Below are positions 10,362 to 23,645 of a stretch of DNA of 64,000 nucleotides, one piece after another. Made by a program: the position numbers and the translations under genes. This stretch comes from Uloborus plumipes (lineage: Eukaryota; Arthropoda; Arachnida; Araneae; Uloboridae). How positions within the stretch are numbered: position 1 is the stretch's first letter; each line of letters opens with the position of its first letter. The notes below the pieces were generated by a model. That model did not search any database. It was not told the DNA's origin and saw only the letters and a program-made list of their open reading frames with translations. The stretch spans positions 1 to 64,000 of the forward strand of contig JAXGGA010005807.1 of assembly GCA_038373865.1 (NCBI GenBank). The letters run 5' to 3'.

Positions 10362-12900
10362 CTAATTTTTGCGAGCATGTTTTCGAACTCATACTAGAGG
10401 TATAAAGCAGTGAGTAACCGCCCTTAAGCAAGGGCTAAGACAGGAACATGTTCACATTAGCTATTAGTTCTTTTTTTGACTTTCTTTGCTTTATAAGAGG
10501 ATTTTTGCCTCCAACTCGGCTACTTTCGTATTCCATGCTGATGAGTGCATAATAAGCACGAAACTGCAGTCCATGGATCGAAATAGCCGAGTTGGCGGTG
10601 TATTGCATCATGCTAGAGGATTTACGCAAAAAATTGTTTAAAATTGGAGTAAATGAATGATTTAATAAGTTAAGGTGAACTAATTAATTTGATTATATAA
10701 TATTGCATTGTTATCAGGTTTGAGGTCGCATACCAAAGTTAAAAAGAGTCCGGTCACAGGAAGTGGGTGAAAATTGAGTTGCAAGATTCCATTACATTGG
10801 TACAGATACAAAGTGCATAACACAAAGCTTATTTCTCAAAAATACAAGTTTTTTTTTAGAAAAAAAATTCTTATGTGATTGCATCGATCGGCATCGACCA
10901 CCAATAACGATGCCGATGTTTTTTTTTTAAATAATCGGCACTGATGCATTGGTACTATGCGTTTTTGTCCATAAAGTAAATAAATAATTAAATGCATAAA
11001 TTGAAATTCACCACTTTGGCGACCAACAACAGATTTTCGGGTAGCCAGAACAATTGTTTTACTGGTCACTGGCGAGTGGCGACCGCTAGTCCGACCTTTA
11101 ACTGCTAATGATCATGAAGTCACGATCTATTGAATTTTTGTTTGAAATAATTAAATTGTAGCTTAAAAAAACTAAAAAATACGCTTTTAGTGTTAACGCC
11201 TTTAATGTAAAAAAAGTATTAAATATATTACTTTTATGTTTGCAAAGAACGTGAATTTTATCTTTTATTCAGAATTACATACTAACAACTAACATAACGA
11301 AACACTTATAATGTATCAGCATGTAATACAGTTTAGCCTTCAGTATTAATAATAGTACTAAATATATTACTTTTACATTTGCGATGAACGTGAATTTTAT
11401 TTTTTACTCAGAGTTACATACATACTGACAAACAAACCCACATGTGGAACTAATAAAAGCGTATTAAGAAGGGAGGATAACCCTGTTTGGCATACCCACG
11501 AAAGTTAATTTTGAATTAAGGTAACAAATTAACAATTAATGTTTTATAATTAATTTTTAGATTTTATAAAACTTCTATTAATTTGACACGTAGGTTGATA
11601 CAAAAAAATATTTACAGTATAATTATTCAGATTGTGACTCTAAACAATTCATGTTCTGATTTCATTACGTGCCTAATAAAATTTTATTAGCAGCAGTGGC
11701 GGATTTACTGGTCTGTTGTAATGCAATTTTGGGGGCACTTTGTGCATCATAGAACTAAATAAATCATTTACAACGTGCATTTTTGATGCTCTTTAGGGTC
11801 CCTGTTGTCGTGGGCCTGTCATAATTGCGACAGTTAGAAGATCCACCTTATAAATTTCTCTGAGGGGAGGGAAGGGGTGGCGGGACTGAAAAGAGTATTT
11901 AAAAAAAGAAAGTAACAACGATTTTGTTTTCTTTCTTTACTTCTTTCATATTCAACCTCATTCTGGAGTCATAAAAGCTGTTTAGGGATATTTAGCAGAA
12001 AAAGTGTTTGGTTAAGTACTTCTTTGCTCCAAAAATAAGAGATTTCGTTTTTCCAAACATCTTTTTATTACGAATAGGAGAGGTTGTTAACACATTTTGC
12101 TTGGAGAGAACAGTAGTAAACGATTAACAGTCCGAAAGCATAAGCATTTTAGTGTTTCGGAGTAACCATAGCAACAGAGTAAAATGCTCCGAAACTGATT
12201 TATGACTGCCAGCTATTCGAAAAGAGCAGTGGAATTTAATAGATAAAATTACGAGATTATTTACGTTATATGAGTTCATTCTACATTTCAAGGTTAAATA
12301 CAGCGAAACTGAGGTTGTAAAGAAAATTAAAATAGTTGGTTTGATGAATCACAATCAGGCATCCTACTACAGCTCACTGTTATTAAAGTGTCTTTAAGCA
12401 GGTGTATACGCATTCATTAAAATATTATTATTATTCTCAAAATACCTTTACCCTTTGCAAACATTGTTTGAAACTTCCGATATAACATTGCCTTTCATGT
12501 TCAAGCATTAGGGCACGGATTTCAATGGCAGACAGAATTTTGATTCCCAGAATGTGAGCTTTTGGGCCCTTACGAGGGGAAAATTTACTAGGAATTTGAT
12601 TTGATCGAGAGTACTCTAGTAAAATAGATACTCAAGGGTATCTTAAACGTGTCACGTATTGCATTTTAGAGACATCTAATCTCTTCAGGGAAAATGATGA
12701 AGAAATAGCTAATATTTGAATTTACTCACTTGTTTTTCGATAAAATGCTTCTTTATATATTATACATAGTTGAAACTCATCAAAGCGAACTCCAAGGGGT
12801 CTTTAAAATAGTTTCGTATGATTCTATTAAGTGTTTTTGTGCCGGTTTCAAAACTTATGTTTAAATGTAGTATCGATAGTGTTCAAAGAATAAAATTATT
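10362..12900. other. repeat-rich non-coding stretch, no gene seen
   Basis: Contains an imperfect palindrome around 10880-10915 (ATCGGCATCG / CGATGCCGAT) typical of hAT-type sequence, two related AT-rich segments with TAAATATATTACTTTTA (11215-11245 and 11355-11385), and a single hAT-like end CAGTGGCGGATTTAC near 11694 without a matching partner. No splice-bounded coding exon was recognised. Confidence 0.4.
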
Positions 12901-13085
12901 TTTAGCCCCCGACGCACAAAGGAAGGGGGGTTACGTGTTTGACGTGTATGTGTATCTGTCGATCTGTGTATCTGTCTGTGGCACTCTGCCACCTAAACGG
13001 ATGAATCGATTTTTTAAAATTTTTCTTAGGGGGGTTGATCGAGAGTGTTCTTAGCTAGGTTGCGTCTTCGGATGGTATTAATTAT
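12901..13085 (+). repeat. dispersed arthropod-type repeat fragment
   Basis: Carries the succession AGCCCCCGACGCA, GTGTATCTGTCTGTGGCA, CCTAAACGGATGAATCGATT. This block recurs in arthropod interspersed repeats in my recollection. Family not determined. Confidence 0.4.
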
Positions 13086-13974
13086 CGAAGATATTAATTA
13101 AAAACCTTTGAAAGTTTTTTCGGGACTTTAGCATTGAAAACATACTTCAAAAGTTAAAAATGGAGCACCAAATGAAAGAGAAATTTTTTTTTTGCGTCTG
13201 ATACAATGCAATTGGATCTTCCATGTTCTATAGAACGCGAGTTATAGCCTTTTTTCAGCAAATGCAGATTAGCCTTTATTCAAGCGATTGGAACCGTTTT
13301 CATTGTTGGCAGACAAGGAAAGCAAGCTCTCATATAATTTATTAAAATGTTTATCATTTTCCAGTTTCTATTTTTTAACAAATAAAATATTTGTAATTGA
13401 TTTTATTTACTTTTTAGAGCACTTGCCGAGTGATAAAGTTCTGAAGTCGGTACAATTTTTTTTTCAAAAATATTTTCATGTTGAAACACAGTTGTTATTA
13501 TATCACTATACTGAGATGTTATGGATGTCTTGTGTTCAACACTTTTACTTTATCAGTATTTCATTTTTGGATGAAAAAAAATCATGATTTTCAAAGGAAA
13601 AAAAGCTTTGATATTATGTCTGCAAATACCGAATAGCTTGTTCTACAAGTTTTGCCTTAGCTCTGGCTATGGCTTGGGTTCGTAAGTTTACTTGAAAGTT
13701 ATTTTTAAGAATTTTCATAGTGAAAACTACATTGAAATATTCAACAACAATAGCATTATCCGTTATTGTATCGAGCGGAAAAGGACAAATAGGAGAAAAA
13801 TTCATTAGTTTCTTTTTAGACTGAGCAGAAAGTATCGGACTCTAAGTACAGTTTTCCCCAACTATTGAGTGAGTTAAATATCAAATAATGATTGTAAATT
13901 GCTATGTATCCTTTTTGTAGAGCACATTTAAACTTTGTGTACGTATTTGTAGTCTTTCAATGTAATTTGCAATT

Positions 13975-14194
13975 GAAGGGCCAGGGGGAAAAAAGATGAA
14001 AGTGATCAAAAAGCGATTTTGAGGAAAACGAAGAACAAAGTTTGATTTCAGAGTTTTCAGGCACATTTCGGTCGATTCCCCCCCCCCCCTGTTGTTCTAC
14101 CAGATGAAATATTACTCATCATAGCCCCTAGATAGCGCTAATATTTCAAAATTGACGAAAAAGTGACTTTCATCTTTTTTCCGCCTAGCCCTTC
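13975..14194. mobile_element. MITE with GAAGGGCYAGG termini
   Basis: Terminal inverted repeats GAAGGGCCAGGGGGAAAAAA and GAAGGGCTAGGCGGAAAAAA (right end read on the minus strand), then GATGAAAGT on both sides, flanked by AATT at 13971-13974 and 14195-14198. No coding capacity. Confidence 0.75.
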
Positions 14195-14816
14195 AATTGA
14201 AACGTATAGATGTAGGGCGGTTACTTTTTTCAGGAAGGCCCATATCAGTAATATATGATTACTTTTGGTTCTGTTTTCTCTAGATATTTATTTGTGAATT
14301 AAAGATTTAGACCTCTTTGTTGTTTTCCTTTCTTGCATTTTTTTAAAAAGCCTTTTAAATATTCTTTTAAGGTGAATCCGAAGAAAGAGACTTATTTTTT
14401 CCCTTCTCTATTCAAACTTTTTTAATGCATGGTGTCATAGTTTTTCATCATAATTATTTTTTATATGGTTTGAAAAAAAGTATTTTTGAGCGCAGAAATT
14501 CCAAAAGGAAGAGAAATTTCAAACTCTGACTTCCATCCTTGGCTTAGTAGCACATGTAGTCAAGCTGTCAGAAAAAGCACATAATTTCGAGAGCCTATTG
14601 AATTTAGAATTGGCCAACTTTTAAAGATATTTCACTACAATATGTTGAGCAACGATTTTAATTGAAAGGAAAAAAAGGTAAAAAAAACTTAGAGTATTTT
14701 TTTGCAATTTTAGAAAGTCAATATGCTAGTCATCTCTTATCTCTTTTTATGTAATCTAAAATTTTGTTTTGAAGGAACTTTCTAAGTTTAGGAAAAAAAA
14801 AAGAAAACACTACAGC

Positions 14817-15013
14817 CAGGCCAGTCATTTCGAACTTTTCTACATGAGCGGGAGAGCAGGGGAGAGGAGGAGAGGGGGGAGGTCAAAGAACATGTACCGA
14901 ATGTAAATTATTAAAACAACTGCAGAAACTACTGCCACTTTCAGACAAACACATTGATTTCCAAAACCTTGGGGGGGGGGAGTTGACTTCCTGCCCCCCT
15001 AAAGGACGGCCTG
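14817..15013. mobile_element. hAT-like MITE, CAGGCC family
   Basis: The left end CAGGCCAGTCATTTCGAA and right end AAAGGACGGCCTG form short inverted repeats around G- and C-runs. Flanks ACTACAGC and ACCATAGC are an eroded 8-bp duplication. A further right end of the same family (GGACGGGCCTG) is visible near 15153-15163. Confidence 0.6.
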
Positions 15014-15317
15014 ACCATAGCGTTTCAAAACGTCTGTCACCTAGATTTTGGAAAAATGATGTAAATATATATTTGTTTTTGTATTTTGTTAATTTTTCTT
15101 GAAAAGGTGTATTATTGAGTATATTATTTGCCCCTTCTCCCGAAAATTGAAAGGACGGGCCTGCATGCATGTAATTTCATCTTGCAAGTTTTCTTTTAGA
15201 AGATAGATGTATAATGGCGCCCCCTCCCACCAAACACTAGAAAGGCCCTCCAAGAATGAGATCTCCCCCCCCCCCTCGCCGAGTAAATTAGTAAAATGCC
15301 TCTAAAAACACCCTCCT

Positions 15318-15570
15318 CACCTGAGTTGCCAGATTTAAGAGCTCTGAATATGGGACAGACTTCTGGAATGGGAAGGGGGGAGTCGAAAAGTCGAATTTTC
15401 ACAACCTTGGCTTTAATATCAAACGTTTCTCAAAAATATACACGAAGAAAAAAATACTCAATGAACTTATGAATGGGAACTACATTTTTTACCATAACAT
15501 GAATATATTTCTCCATGAATATTAGTGGGACAAGTTTTAATGCTAAATATTGGGAAAACTCGTCCTTTTC
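15318..15570. repeat. inverted fragment of the 19-21 kb hAT family
   Basis: Begins GAGTTGCCAGATTTAAGAG and runs through CACAACCTTGGCTTTAATA to CATGAATATTAGTGGGA. This matches, in inverted orientation, the right-hand part of the hAT element ending at 21541. Confidence 0.65.
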
Positions 15571-15653
15571 TGCTGTTTAGACCCCCCTCCCTTTTTTCGG
15601 CGCAAGCCCGTCCGAATTTTACCAGGGGCTATACATAGGGTATTCAGTGTAAA

Positions 15654-15691
<38 letters not shown>

Positions 15692-15777
15692 AGCATTAAG
15701 CGCTCTCACTTATATGTAAATACATTAAGTTCCCCAAACCAGATGTGTCTGGGCAATTGACCCCAGCACTCTGATTC

Positions 15778-15938
15778 CAGGGACGTCATTTCAAGTTTTT
15801 CCAGGGGGGGGGGCAAAGGGTCCAAACGCAATGAAATTTCATCAGAAAACATTAAAAACCACGCCCATATGTAAATACTTTGATTTCTCAAATCCAGGGG
15901 GAGGCAATTGACCCCCCCCCCCCTAAATGACGGGCCTG
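15778..15938. mobile_element. hAT-like MITE with perfect 8-bp duplication
   Basis: Starts CAGGGACGTCATTT and ends AAATGACGGGCCTG, with TCTGATTC on both sides (15770-15777 and 15939-15946). Length 161 bp, closely similar to the 160-bp copy at 48207-48366. An 8-bp duplication with a CAG start is typical of hAT superfamily elements. Confidence 0.85.
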
Positions 15939-16399
15939 TCTGATTCCCAGAATGATTCCCCTATGAGATTCCCTGATTCCCCTATGAGAAGTTAACTCAA
16001 ACCAAACAAAAATTCAATATTCAATATCTTTAGGGAAAAAAACTACTGATTTCTTAAAATTATTATAACATGATAATTATTCTAATATAATGTCGGCAAA
16101 TTCTTTTTTTTTAAATCGCATGTGCTACTTGATTTTACTGCTGTAATGATGAGATTGTTTTAGTGTGTCTTTAAGTTTGCAGTAAAGCTCATTACAATTC
16201 ATATTTGTGCTATTCATTGTAAAAATTGTGTATCTTCATATCGAGTGATATGAAAAGCAGAAGTTTATTTTTATAATAAATTTAACTTCGATGTTAAAAA
16301 AAAAGTAAATTTATTCTCCAATTCCTCTTAATGAGGTGTAGCTACGAATAATATAAGAACTGAGATGTTTGCAATGAAGCATCCGACATTTTTACCGTA

Positions 16400-16727
16400 G
16401 ATCATATTATTTTTAGATTTCTTTTTATTTTTTCGCCGTGATTCTCAGTCATGCTCTGTGGAGAAGTAGCCATGCAGGATTCTGTAAACCAAACACTTGC
16501 CGTTGCTATGGTATTCTGTGACATTGCCAGATTGATGAGGCCGAGTGATACAAAGGCAGTTTTTACTGTGGAACGTTGGTAGTTCTGCTGAGCGTTTATC
16601 AATGTTTATAGAAATTTGTTTCAAATTTTGTGTTTCCAAAAAGAAAATCTAGATCTGAGGATTACCACGTTACAAGATGAACAGAGTGAAACAATTAAAA
16701 AGCGACTATCGTAACACTTTTCGAAGT
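16400..16727 (+). other. candidate 5' non-coding exon / promoter-proximal island
   Basis: This stretch is less AT-rich than its surroundings, carries no transposon ends, and ends with a good splice donor (CGAA/GTAAGT, GT at 16728-16729). It lies about 7 kb upstream of the first coding exons of the MAK-like kinase, both of which have a splice acceptor before their ATG and so need an upstream untranslated exon. The assignment is inference; transcript data would be needed. Confidence 0.25.
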
Positions 16728-16729
16728 AA

Positions 16730-18190
16730 GTCGTCTGCTATGATAAATATCTGATTTTAGGCTTAGCGTTGGTTCTTGTATTATAATTGAATGACAACGT
16801 GTTATTGTATACTGCTTTATCAGTTATTAATAGTTTAAAAATGTTCTTCATTCAAATTATCATGTATGTGTGGTGTTTTTTTTTTTTTTTTGCTTTGGAG
16901 AATGGAAAGTTTTGAGTTTTTGTAATGCCAAGTGCACAATACTTGGACAATCGTTGTTACGTAGAAATTATTTTTAATGTTGATAGTAATCGCATTCAGT
17001 TTTTTATGGCTTAAATTGCAGTATAAATTACGTTCCAAAACTTTTTTCTCTAAGTTTCTCTGCGACAGTATATTGTTTCACTTAAACACCCTTGTTTTTA
17101 ACCACAACGAATCAAGAGATTTATCGTTAAAATCAATATGAAATCATTTTTGATCAAATTCAAAGCAAATCAGCTGGGTTTAGATTTGTCATCGCAGTAA
17201 AATCTTTTTATGCTGGCTTATAAATCTTCAGTTACTCATCAAACTTCAGTGAAACTGTGTTAATTTCATGAAATATGTTATTGATATTTTAAATTTTGTT
17301 GTTATAGTAGTTGCTATTTTAGTGTGTTTATCATAATTATTGCTATAATTTTTTAAAGGTTAGCACGGGTAGTGTATGATTGATTGTTTGTTTCAAACTT
17401 GGTAATTAATTCTAAAAGTCTGGATAAAAAAGGAATCTTATGTTGGTCAAATGTTAACTTGAAATAAATAGTTTGTGACAAACCATCATCACAATATGAT
17501 CACATCATAAAACTCAGAATTCCGATAAGAGTTCTTTGATATTTATCTAGAGTGCCACTACCTCCCCGCAAGGGAAAAGACATATCCCTTCAACTTCAAA
17601 TGGCAGGTAGAAGTATAGACCCGCCCCCTATAATTAGATTCCCAAAATATGACCAACAGCCATGTAAAATCCCCCCCCCCCTCTGAAAAAAATCAGATGA
17701 TGGGCAATTCCACGTTAATGTGTGACAATTGTACACTTTTGTTAAAAGGTCCTTTTCACTAGTGCAGCATCGAAGAATCAAGCATTGGTTAATATTATCT
17801 TATTATACATCCTTTTGTAAACTAATATCATGCACAATTTTATTGTTTCTAGTTTTTTTACAATTTATTATAAATTTTACAAAACTTGTAACGTGTGTGA
17901 TAACTGAAAACTGCAATTTGTTATCAAGTTATACAACTTATTTTTTTCCTGTGAATTGTGAAGTAAACTGCTATTCTTTTGTTTTGAAATAGTTACAATA
18001 TAGTGTAATGATTTGTGTTACATTTTTATCTATCTTTAAATTGGTTTGATTTGGGGAGAAATTGCACAAAAGCATTTGGTGTGTGACATCTATGTAATGT
18101 GTGTAACTAGCTCTGAAATTGCAGGTTACACTTATCTTATATCACTTAGTTAGGTTAAAATACTGAACTTGTGTGAAATATTTTCAAGCA
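16730..18190. other. non-coding stretch
   Basis: Mostly AT-rich. A small C-run segment near 17615-17710 resembles a decayed member of the CAGGCC MITE group. No exon recognised. Confidence 0.35.
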
Positions 18191-18201
18191 GTACTTTTTA
18201 G

Positions 18202-18290
18202 GGATGCACTGATAAGCAGATTGGCTGATTACCGATTAATCGGTTGTTCATAATCGGCCAACTAATTGGCTTGGCGGATTAATGATAATT
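18202..18290. repeat. single hAT-type terminus
   Basis: AGGGATGCACTGAT followed by alternating GATTGGCTGATTACCGATTA and ATAATCGGCCAACTAATTGG resembles the end of a hAT-type element. No partner end was found. Confidence 0.4.
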
Positions 18291-18499
18291 TTTATCAATT
18301 TCTCCATCACTTTTTTCTTTTACAATATCGATTTTAGAAATACCAGTGAATAATTTATTACAGCGATCCTATTTTTTCCCCATTTTCCTAACTTTTCCAA
18401 AATAATTTCAAAATTTTGTACAATTTTTATCAGCTAATTTTCATATTATTGTTAATAGAATTAACAATAATTTATAGTAATTTTTGCTGAAAGATATCC

Positions 18500-19328
18500 A
18501 TTCAATCAATTGTTTTTTGCATTTAAATCAATTGATTTTTTTAAAAAAATCATAGATTTAAATCACTTTTTATTTTAATCCTTAAAAAATTCTCTTGGAA
18601 AATCCCAATTTCATTATATTTACCATTTTCTTTTGGAGCTTTGATTTCCATCTAATAAATGAAAAAGTAATCCTACTCATCCCCCCTCCACAGATGCTGG
18701 AAGGTTGCAGTCCAAAGAATATGTATGCACAGATAGTGCTATTTGTTGTCTAATATGTGAAATAAAGAAAATACATGCAGGGTGCAGGACAGGTGTTGTA
18801 AAGAGTGAATTGAGGGGGGAGGGACAAGATAGAATGTGTGTGATATACTTTCAGTGAAAAGAAAAAACAAAAACAACCAAACAGAAGATGAATTTTCTGT
18901 GCCTTGCATTAGCAACTGGAGGGGGGCGGGAGGCAGTCTTTATTAGTGGCTGAAATGGAACATATTCCAGCTTTACAAAACAAAAGCAAAATAAAGAGGA
19001 AGAGGGGCTGAATGAAGTGAGGATTGGTTTGAGCTTCCTGCCCATTTGATTTTTATCCTAGCTAGTAGAAAGGATTATTTTCAGATTGGCTCCGAACACT
19101 TTTTTCTGGGTTTCTTACTAGTGAAGCTTTACTTCAAAGGTGTTTTTGTATTTTTAAAAACTTAAAAGTCAGTTTTTCACAAATAAAAATTAATTAATAA
19201 CTGAAGATTCTAATTTTTCTCAAAAAAATCAAAAAAATCCGATTTAAATAAAAAAAATCTGATTTGAATAAAAAAAATCCGATTTTTTTTGATTTTTTAA
19301 AAAAAATCATTGATTTTTTTACACCCTG
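18500..19328. repeat. diverged, truncated copy of the 43-kb hAT family
   Basis: Shares TTTAAATCAATTGATTTTTT, the block CTTTACTTCAAAGGTGTTTT and the closing TTACACCCTG with the element at 43008-43972, in inverted orientation. The left terminus is not clean. The younger hAT at 19337 inserted just past the CACCCTG end. Confidence 0.6.
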
Positions 19329-20254
19329 GTCATAACCAGATTTGGCAGACGTCCCAGATTTCAAAGGACAGTCCCGTTTTTTGTAAAATTGTCCCGCGTC
19401 CCGGGGAACCTTGATACGGGACGGCTAAAGTCCCGTATTCTAAGCTAGGGGCAACATTTTAAAGAACGAAACGTTATTTTCAGAAAAAATAAAGTATAAT
19501 AAAAAATGTGAAATAGAGTGATAAGAAAATTGATTCAACCATAATATTTCTCTGTTCTGAAGTGTAATGTTCAATTCAGTTAGAGCAGGAAACATTGTGA
19601 CAGTCAATTCAACAAACATATCGTTCATTGTAAAAGTGGGTAGCTCGTTGTAAATGATTTTTTTATGACTTATTATATACGTCGTTCTCAATTTTTTCCT
19701 TACGAAAGAAATATACATGTTCAGCTACTATTAGTCACCAGATATTTATCTTTTGAAATTTGCTTTGCTTTTCGTTTTTACTAAAAGATGTAACTAAGTG
19801 TTCTTCCATTTAGTAAACAAATACGAATATTTAAAATATGAAAATACATAACTTTTACAATGAACGGCAGTAATACGAATTGCAATGAGTTTTATGGCAA
19901 ATTAAAGACACAGCAGAACTTAAGAAGAATTATTACAGCGGTAAAAACAAGCAGTAAGTATGATTTTTAGAAAAAAGAGAGAGAGATAATTTTTCGACAT
20001 TATATTAGAATAATTATGTTATAATATTTAAAAAACTGTACAGTTTTCCCCCCTAAAGATATTGAATATTGATTTTTTTAGGCTAACTTCTTATAGTTAG
20101 TTTAAGTAGTTAAGATTAATTCTATGTCTATGCAATTGTAATCAACATTTGTGTTAGTGACTCATTAAACATATTTTTCACGCATTCAAATTTCCCCACT
20201 GGTGCGTCTTGTTTTTTCTAAAAAGACATACTAAACATTAGTCATCATTAGAAG

Positions 20255-21050
20255 CAGGGCCGCCACTACCAGAGATGGGGCCCAGTACCAATTTTAATGC
20301 CAGGTCCCCCGTGAACCCCCCTCCAATTGCATATTTTTATGCCGTCGTTTCAGCACATTTGCAATTGTAAAAAAAAAACAAAAAAATGGAGAAAAATAAT
20401 TTTTTTTTGAAAGACATTTTTTTTTAAGTTACAAAAGTGTGCATCTGATTTTATTTTCATGTTATTTAAATCGCTAGATAATTTTAATATTTTTTAACAC
20501 GAAACGACAAGTTTGAAAACAGAAAAACACAATTTTTGACGTTTGGTTCGACAAACTTCAAAATTAATAGTTTGAAATCGCATTCACATGTAATATTGCA
20601 TTGTTTAGTTGCTTATAACTGAATTTTTAAATTTTAATGTAAATTTAAAAACTGTAATTCAAAGTTTTTGTAAAAATCTGGATACAGAAAAAGTTGGATA
20701 ACTTTTCATGTCTGAGATAAGTGTCCCCGGGCTACTTAATTCTTGTTCTTAAAGTGCAAGAGACATTTGTCAATGACAGTTTAGACTTGGTTTTACGTTT
20801 GACGAGTTGGAAAGCAGTGCATTTTCCTTTGCGCAAGCGTGTTTCATTCATTAGTACTTGTACAAGCAATTGTTTCAATTGAGAATCGGCAATGGAAAGC
20901 AAAATTTTTTTTTTTTTTGAAAAACAGCTTTTTTTTTTGAGGAAATTATTGACACTGTTACTGAAAAAATATGTTCATAACCTTACGGGCCCCCCAAAGC
21001 TCCGGGCCCGGTACTAGAGGTCCAGTATCCCCCCTCAAACGGCGGCCCTG
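20255..21050. mobile_element. nested hAT element with 8-bp duplication ATTAGAAG
   Basis: Ends CAGGGCCGCC and GGCGGCCCTG are perfect 10-bp inverted repeats. ATTAGAAG is duplicated exactly at 20247-20254 and 21051-21058. Length 796 bp, no coding capacity. It lies wholly inside the 19337-21541 element. Confidence 0.9.
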
Positions 21051-21084
21051 ATTAGAAGCGACTATTATATCTTCCACACGCCAA

Positions 21085-21258
21085 GACAAGCTCGTCATTT
21101 GGGGGATTAGGGTGAGTGGTCAACTGCTCCCTCCCCCTGGTTTTGGGAAATTAGTAATGTATTTACATATAAGTGGGAGTGGCTTTGCTGTTTTTTGGAA
21201 AATTTGCATTGAATTTTTACTTTTTTCTCCCCTGGTAAAATTCGAAATGACTGTCCTG
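21085..21258. repeat. diverged CAGGCC-family MITE
   Basis: CTCGTCATTTGGGGG on the left and AAATGACTGTCCTG on the right bracket a segment with ATTTACATATAAGTGGGAGT, as in the 15.8-kb copy. No clean duplication. Confidence 0.5.
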
Positions 21259-21549
21259 TGTCTGGAAAAAGAGGGTTGATAACAGGGAAATACGAACTTA
21301 CACAATAGATAATGTTAAATCTTTTATTACCCCTTAATATTCACGAAGAAAAATAACTATGCAATATAAAAAAATAGTTTTTATTCATGTAATAATTGTG
21401 TATTGTTTTTTCTTTATGTATATTTTTGAAGAAGGTTTGCTATTAAAGTCAAGGTTTTAGAAATTCAACCTTTAGACTTCATCTCACCCCCCCCCCTATA
21501 AGGTTGTCCTGTAATTACAGTTCTTAAATCTGGCAACCCTGGTCATAAC

Positions 21550-23645
21550 GCTCAACACCAATTTCCAGGTACTAGGTTAAACTTAACATTCGTGAAATCA
21601 GACAACTGGCAATAATTTTTAATAGCAATATCTGGCTGCTTATTTTCTTGTGTATATGCCATAAATTAATTTCATTTTCTATGTGGTTCACTAGTATTAC
21701 ATGCATTCTTTGCATGGCACCAATTTTTTGGCACAACACTCCATGCATTTTAAACTGAATTTTCTCTGTTTATCTCATCTTTGCTAATGTGAATACTCGG
21801 TTAAGAAGTAAAATTTGAGAATAAAAAGAATTAAAAAATATAAGAATTTAAAGTTGAAAGATAGGTTGCACTGCCAAATGTAGGGAACAATGAAATATTT
21901 TTTAAACTAATTATTTTGTAGTAAATAAAAAATACTATGCATCATGCAAATAACATCACACTCGTTACGTAATGTGTGTGACATGCAGATTTGGGCCCGG
22001 AGAGAGCTAGCAGATTAGGCTTTCTGCTTAAAACTTCTGCTACATGTTCAATATCACTAGCTAACTTATAATATGAAATATAATCATTTCTGATAAATTT
22101 TAACTGTTTAGGAGATTAAAAGTACTTATTAATTGTAACGTGTGTGATATTTTTACACATATGTATTTTATACCACTTGTCCACCTCAAGTATTGAAATT
22201 TTGATTTAAAATATTAATAGAATTAAAAGGGAAGATTAACAAAAGTTAGAACAATAGTTTTATTCATTTAATTGTTCGAATAATTTCAAAGAGAGGGAGA
22301 TGAAACCTGGACTGCAAATTGGCTTTTCTAAACCATGAACACTAGACTCCCAATTTCCTTATTTATAAAGCATATAAAAAAATTTAATCTGATTTTTTGT
22401 GTTTTTTCTTATAAAATACAAACTAATAAATAATAATAAACAATTGAATTTTCAAAAAATTTTTTTTGCTAAAAAGGACCGCTTTCTGTGGAATCGCCCT
22501 GATGCAGTCTGTCCCTTGACCCCCCCCCCCTTTTTATGGTTTACTATTGTACTGTGACAAATATTTTCTGTAAATAAAAACATGTAATATTTTTCAGAAA
22601 ATACATGCTATCTATAAATCCAACATGTTTACTATGCATATGTTCTGTAAATCATTTCAAAGCAGTCAAACTAAACTATCTCCAAAAAAAAAAAAAAAGT
22701 TATAACCTAGTTGTAATATTATTGAATTTTAACTCATAAAAAATTAAACATTTATCAAAGAACTATATAAATATAACATTATCAGATTGATGCAAGTGTA
22801 TAGTAGAACTCATCAATATTTTTGTTGTTTGTGGGCTGTTAGAGCTTTGACTGGCCCTGAGACAAAATGCTGACATTTGTTTCCTTTCCAACATTTGTTT
22901 AGAACCTTTTCTACTGATTATCTAAATTGTTGGGGACTGACCGTCTGTGGGGCTAGACACAGACATTTTTCATGTCCATGTTCTTTTATTTCATGTCCAT
23001 TCATACGCAACAATTAATTTATGAAACGTTCATAATCATGAGTGAACAATTCTAATTATTCTTTATGAGACACTGTTTCATGACATTGTTAAAGAATGCA
23101 TGGCTTCTTAATATTTTGCTGTATTAGCCAAGTCTAATAAAACATTTACAATAAGATTTTGGGAGTCTGCCATATTTTCTAGGACTTTTGACAGCATTTC
23201 CTTTCTTTAATATGCCTTTATGGCTGGAAAAATTGCTTGATCAGAGGGGGCGGGATAAATACTTTTTTCTCGCTGAATTTCAAGAAAAAAATTTCAGTAG
23301 AAATGGAAGAGTTTTTTTTTTTTTTTTTTTGTATTTTGCTGCTGATTTAAGGAAAATAATTTTCTTTAGTTCATAACAATAAACAAAGTTTTGAGTACAA
23401 AAAGCAATGGTTTTTTAATGTACTTGTATACAATTGGATAGGACTTAGCGATTCTGATATCATTAAACCACTGATAACGTTAACTGTGATCACTTAAAGT
23501 GGCCTCCCCTGAAAAAAGTGTGCCAAACATAACAAATGTTCTTCTTAGATTTTTATCAGATAAATATCAATTTTATGATGAAAAAAATTTCTTAAAAGAA
23601 TCCTCACAACTTCTTTGTATTAATTCCATGTTTTTCGTTTTTCAG
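21550..23645. other. non-coding, 5' flank/intron of the kinase gene
   Basis: AT-rich, with several homopolymer runs (for example T-runs near 23316-23332). No exon recognised before the splice acceptor at 23645. Confidence 0.35.

Larger units (their letters stand above)
19337..21541. mobile_element. hAT element with 8-bp duplication GTCATAAC
   Basis: Left end CAGATTTGGCAGA and inverted right end CAGGGTTGCCAGA. GTCATAAC is duplicated exactly at 19329-19336 and 21542-21549. The total of 2205 bp includes a nested hAT (20255-21050) and a CAGGCC-type MITE-like segment (21085-21258). No transposase frame is recognisable, so it is non-autonomous or decayed. Confidence 0.85.
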
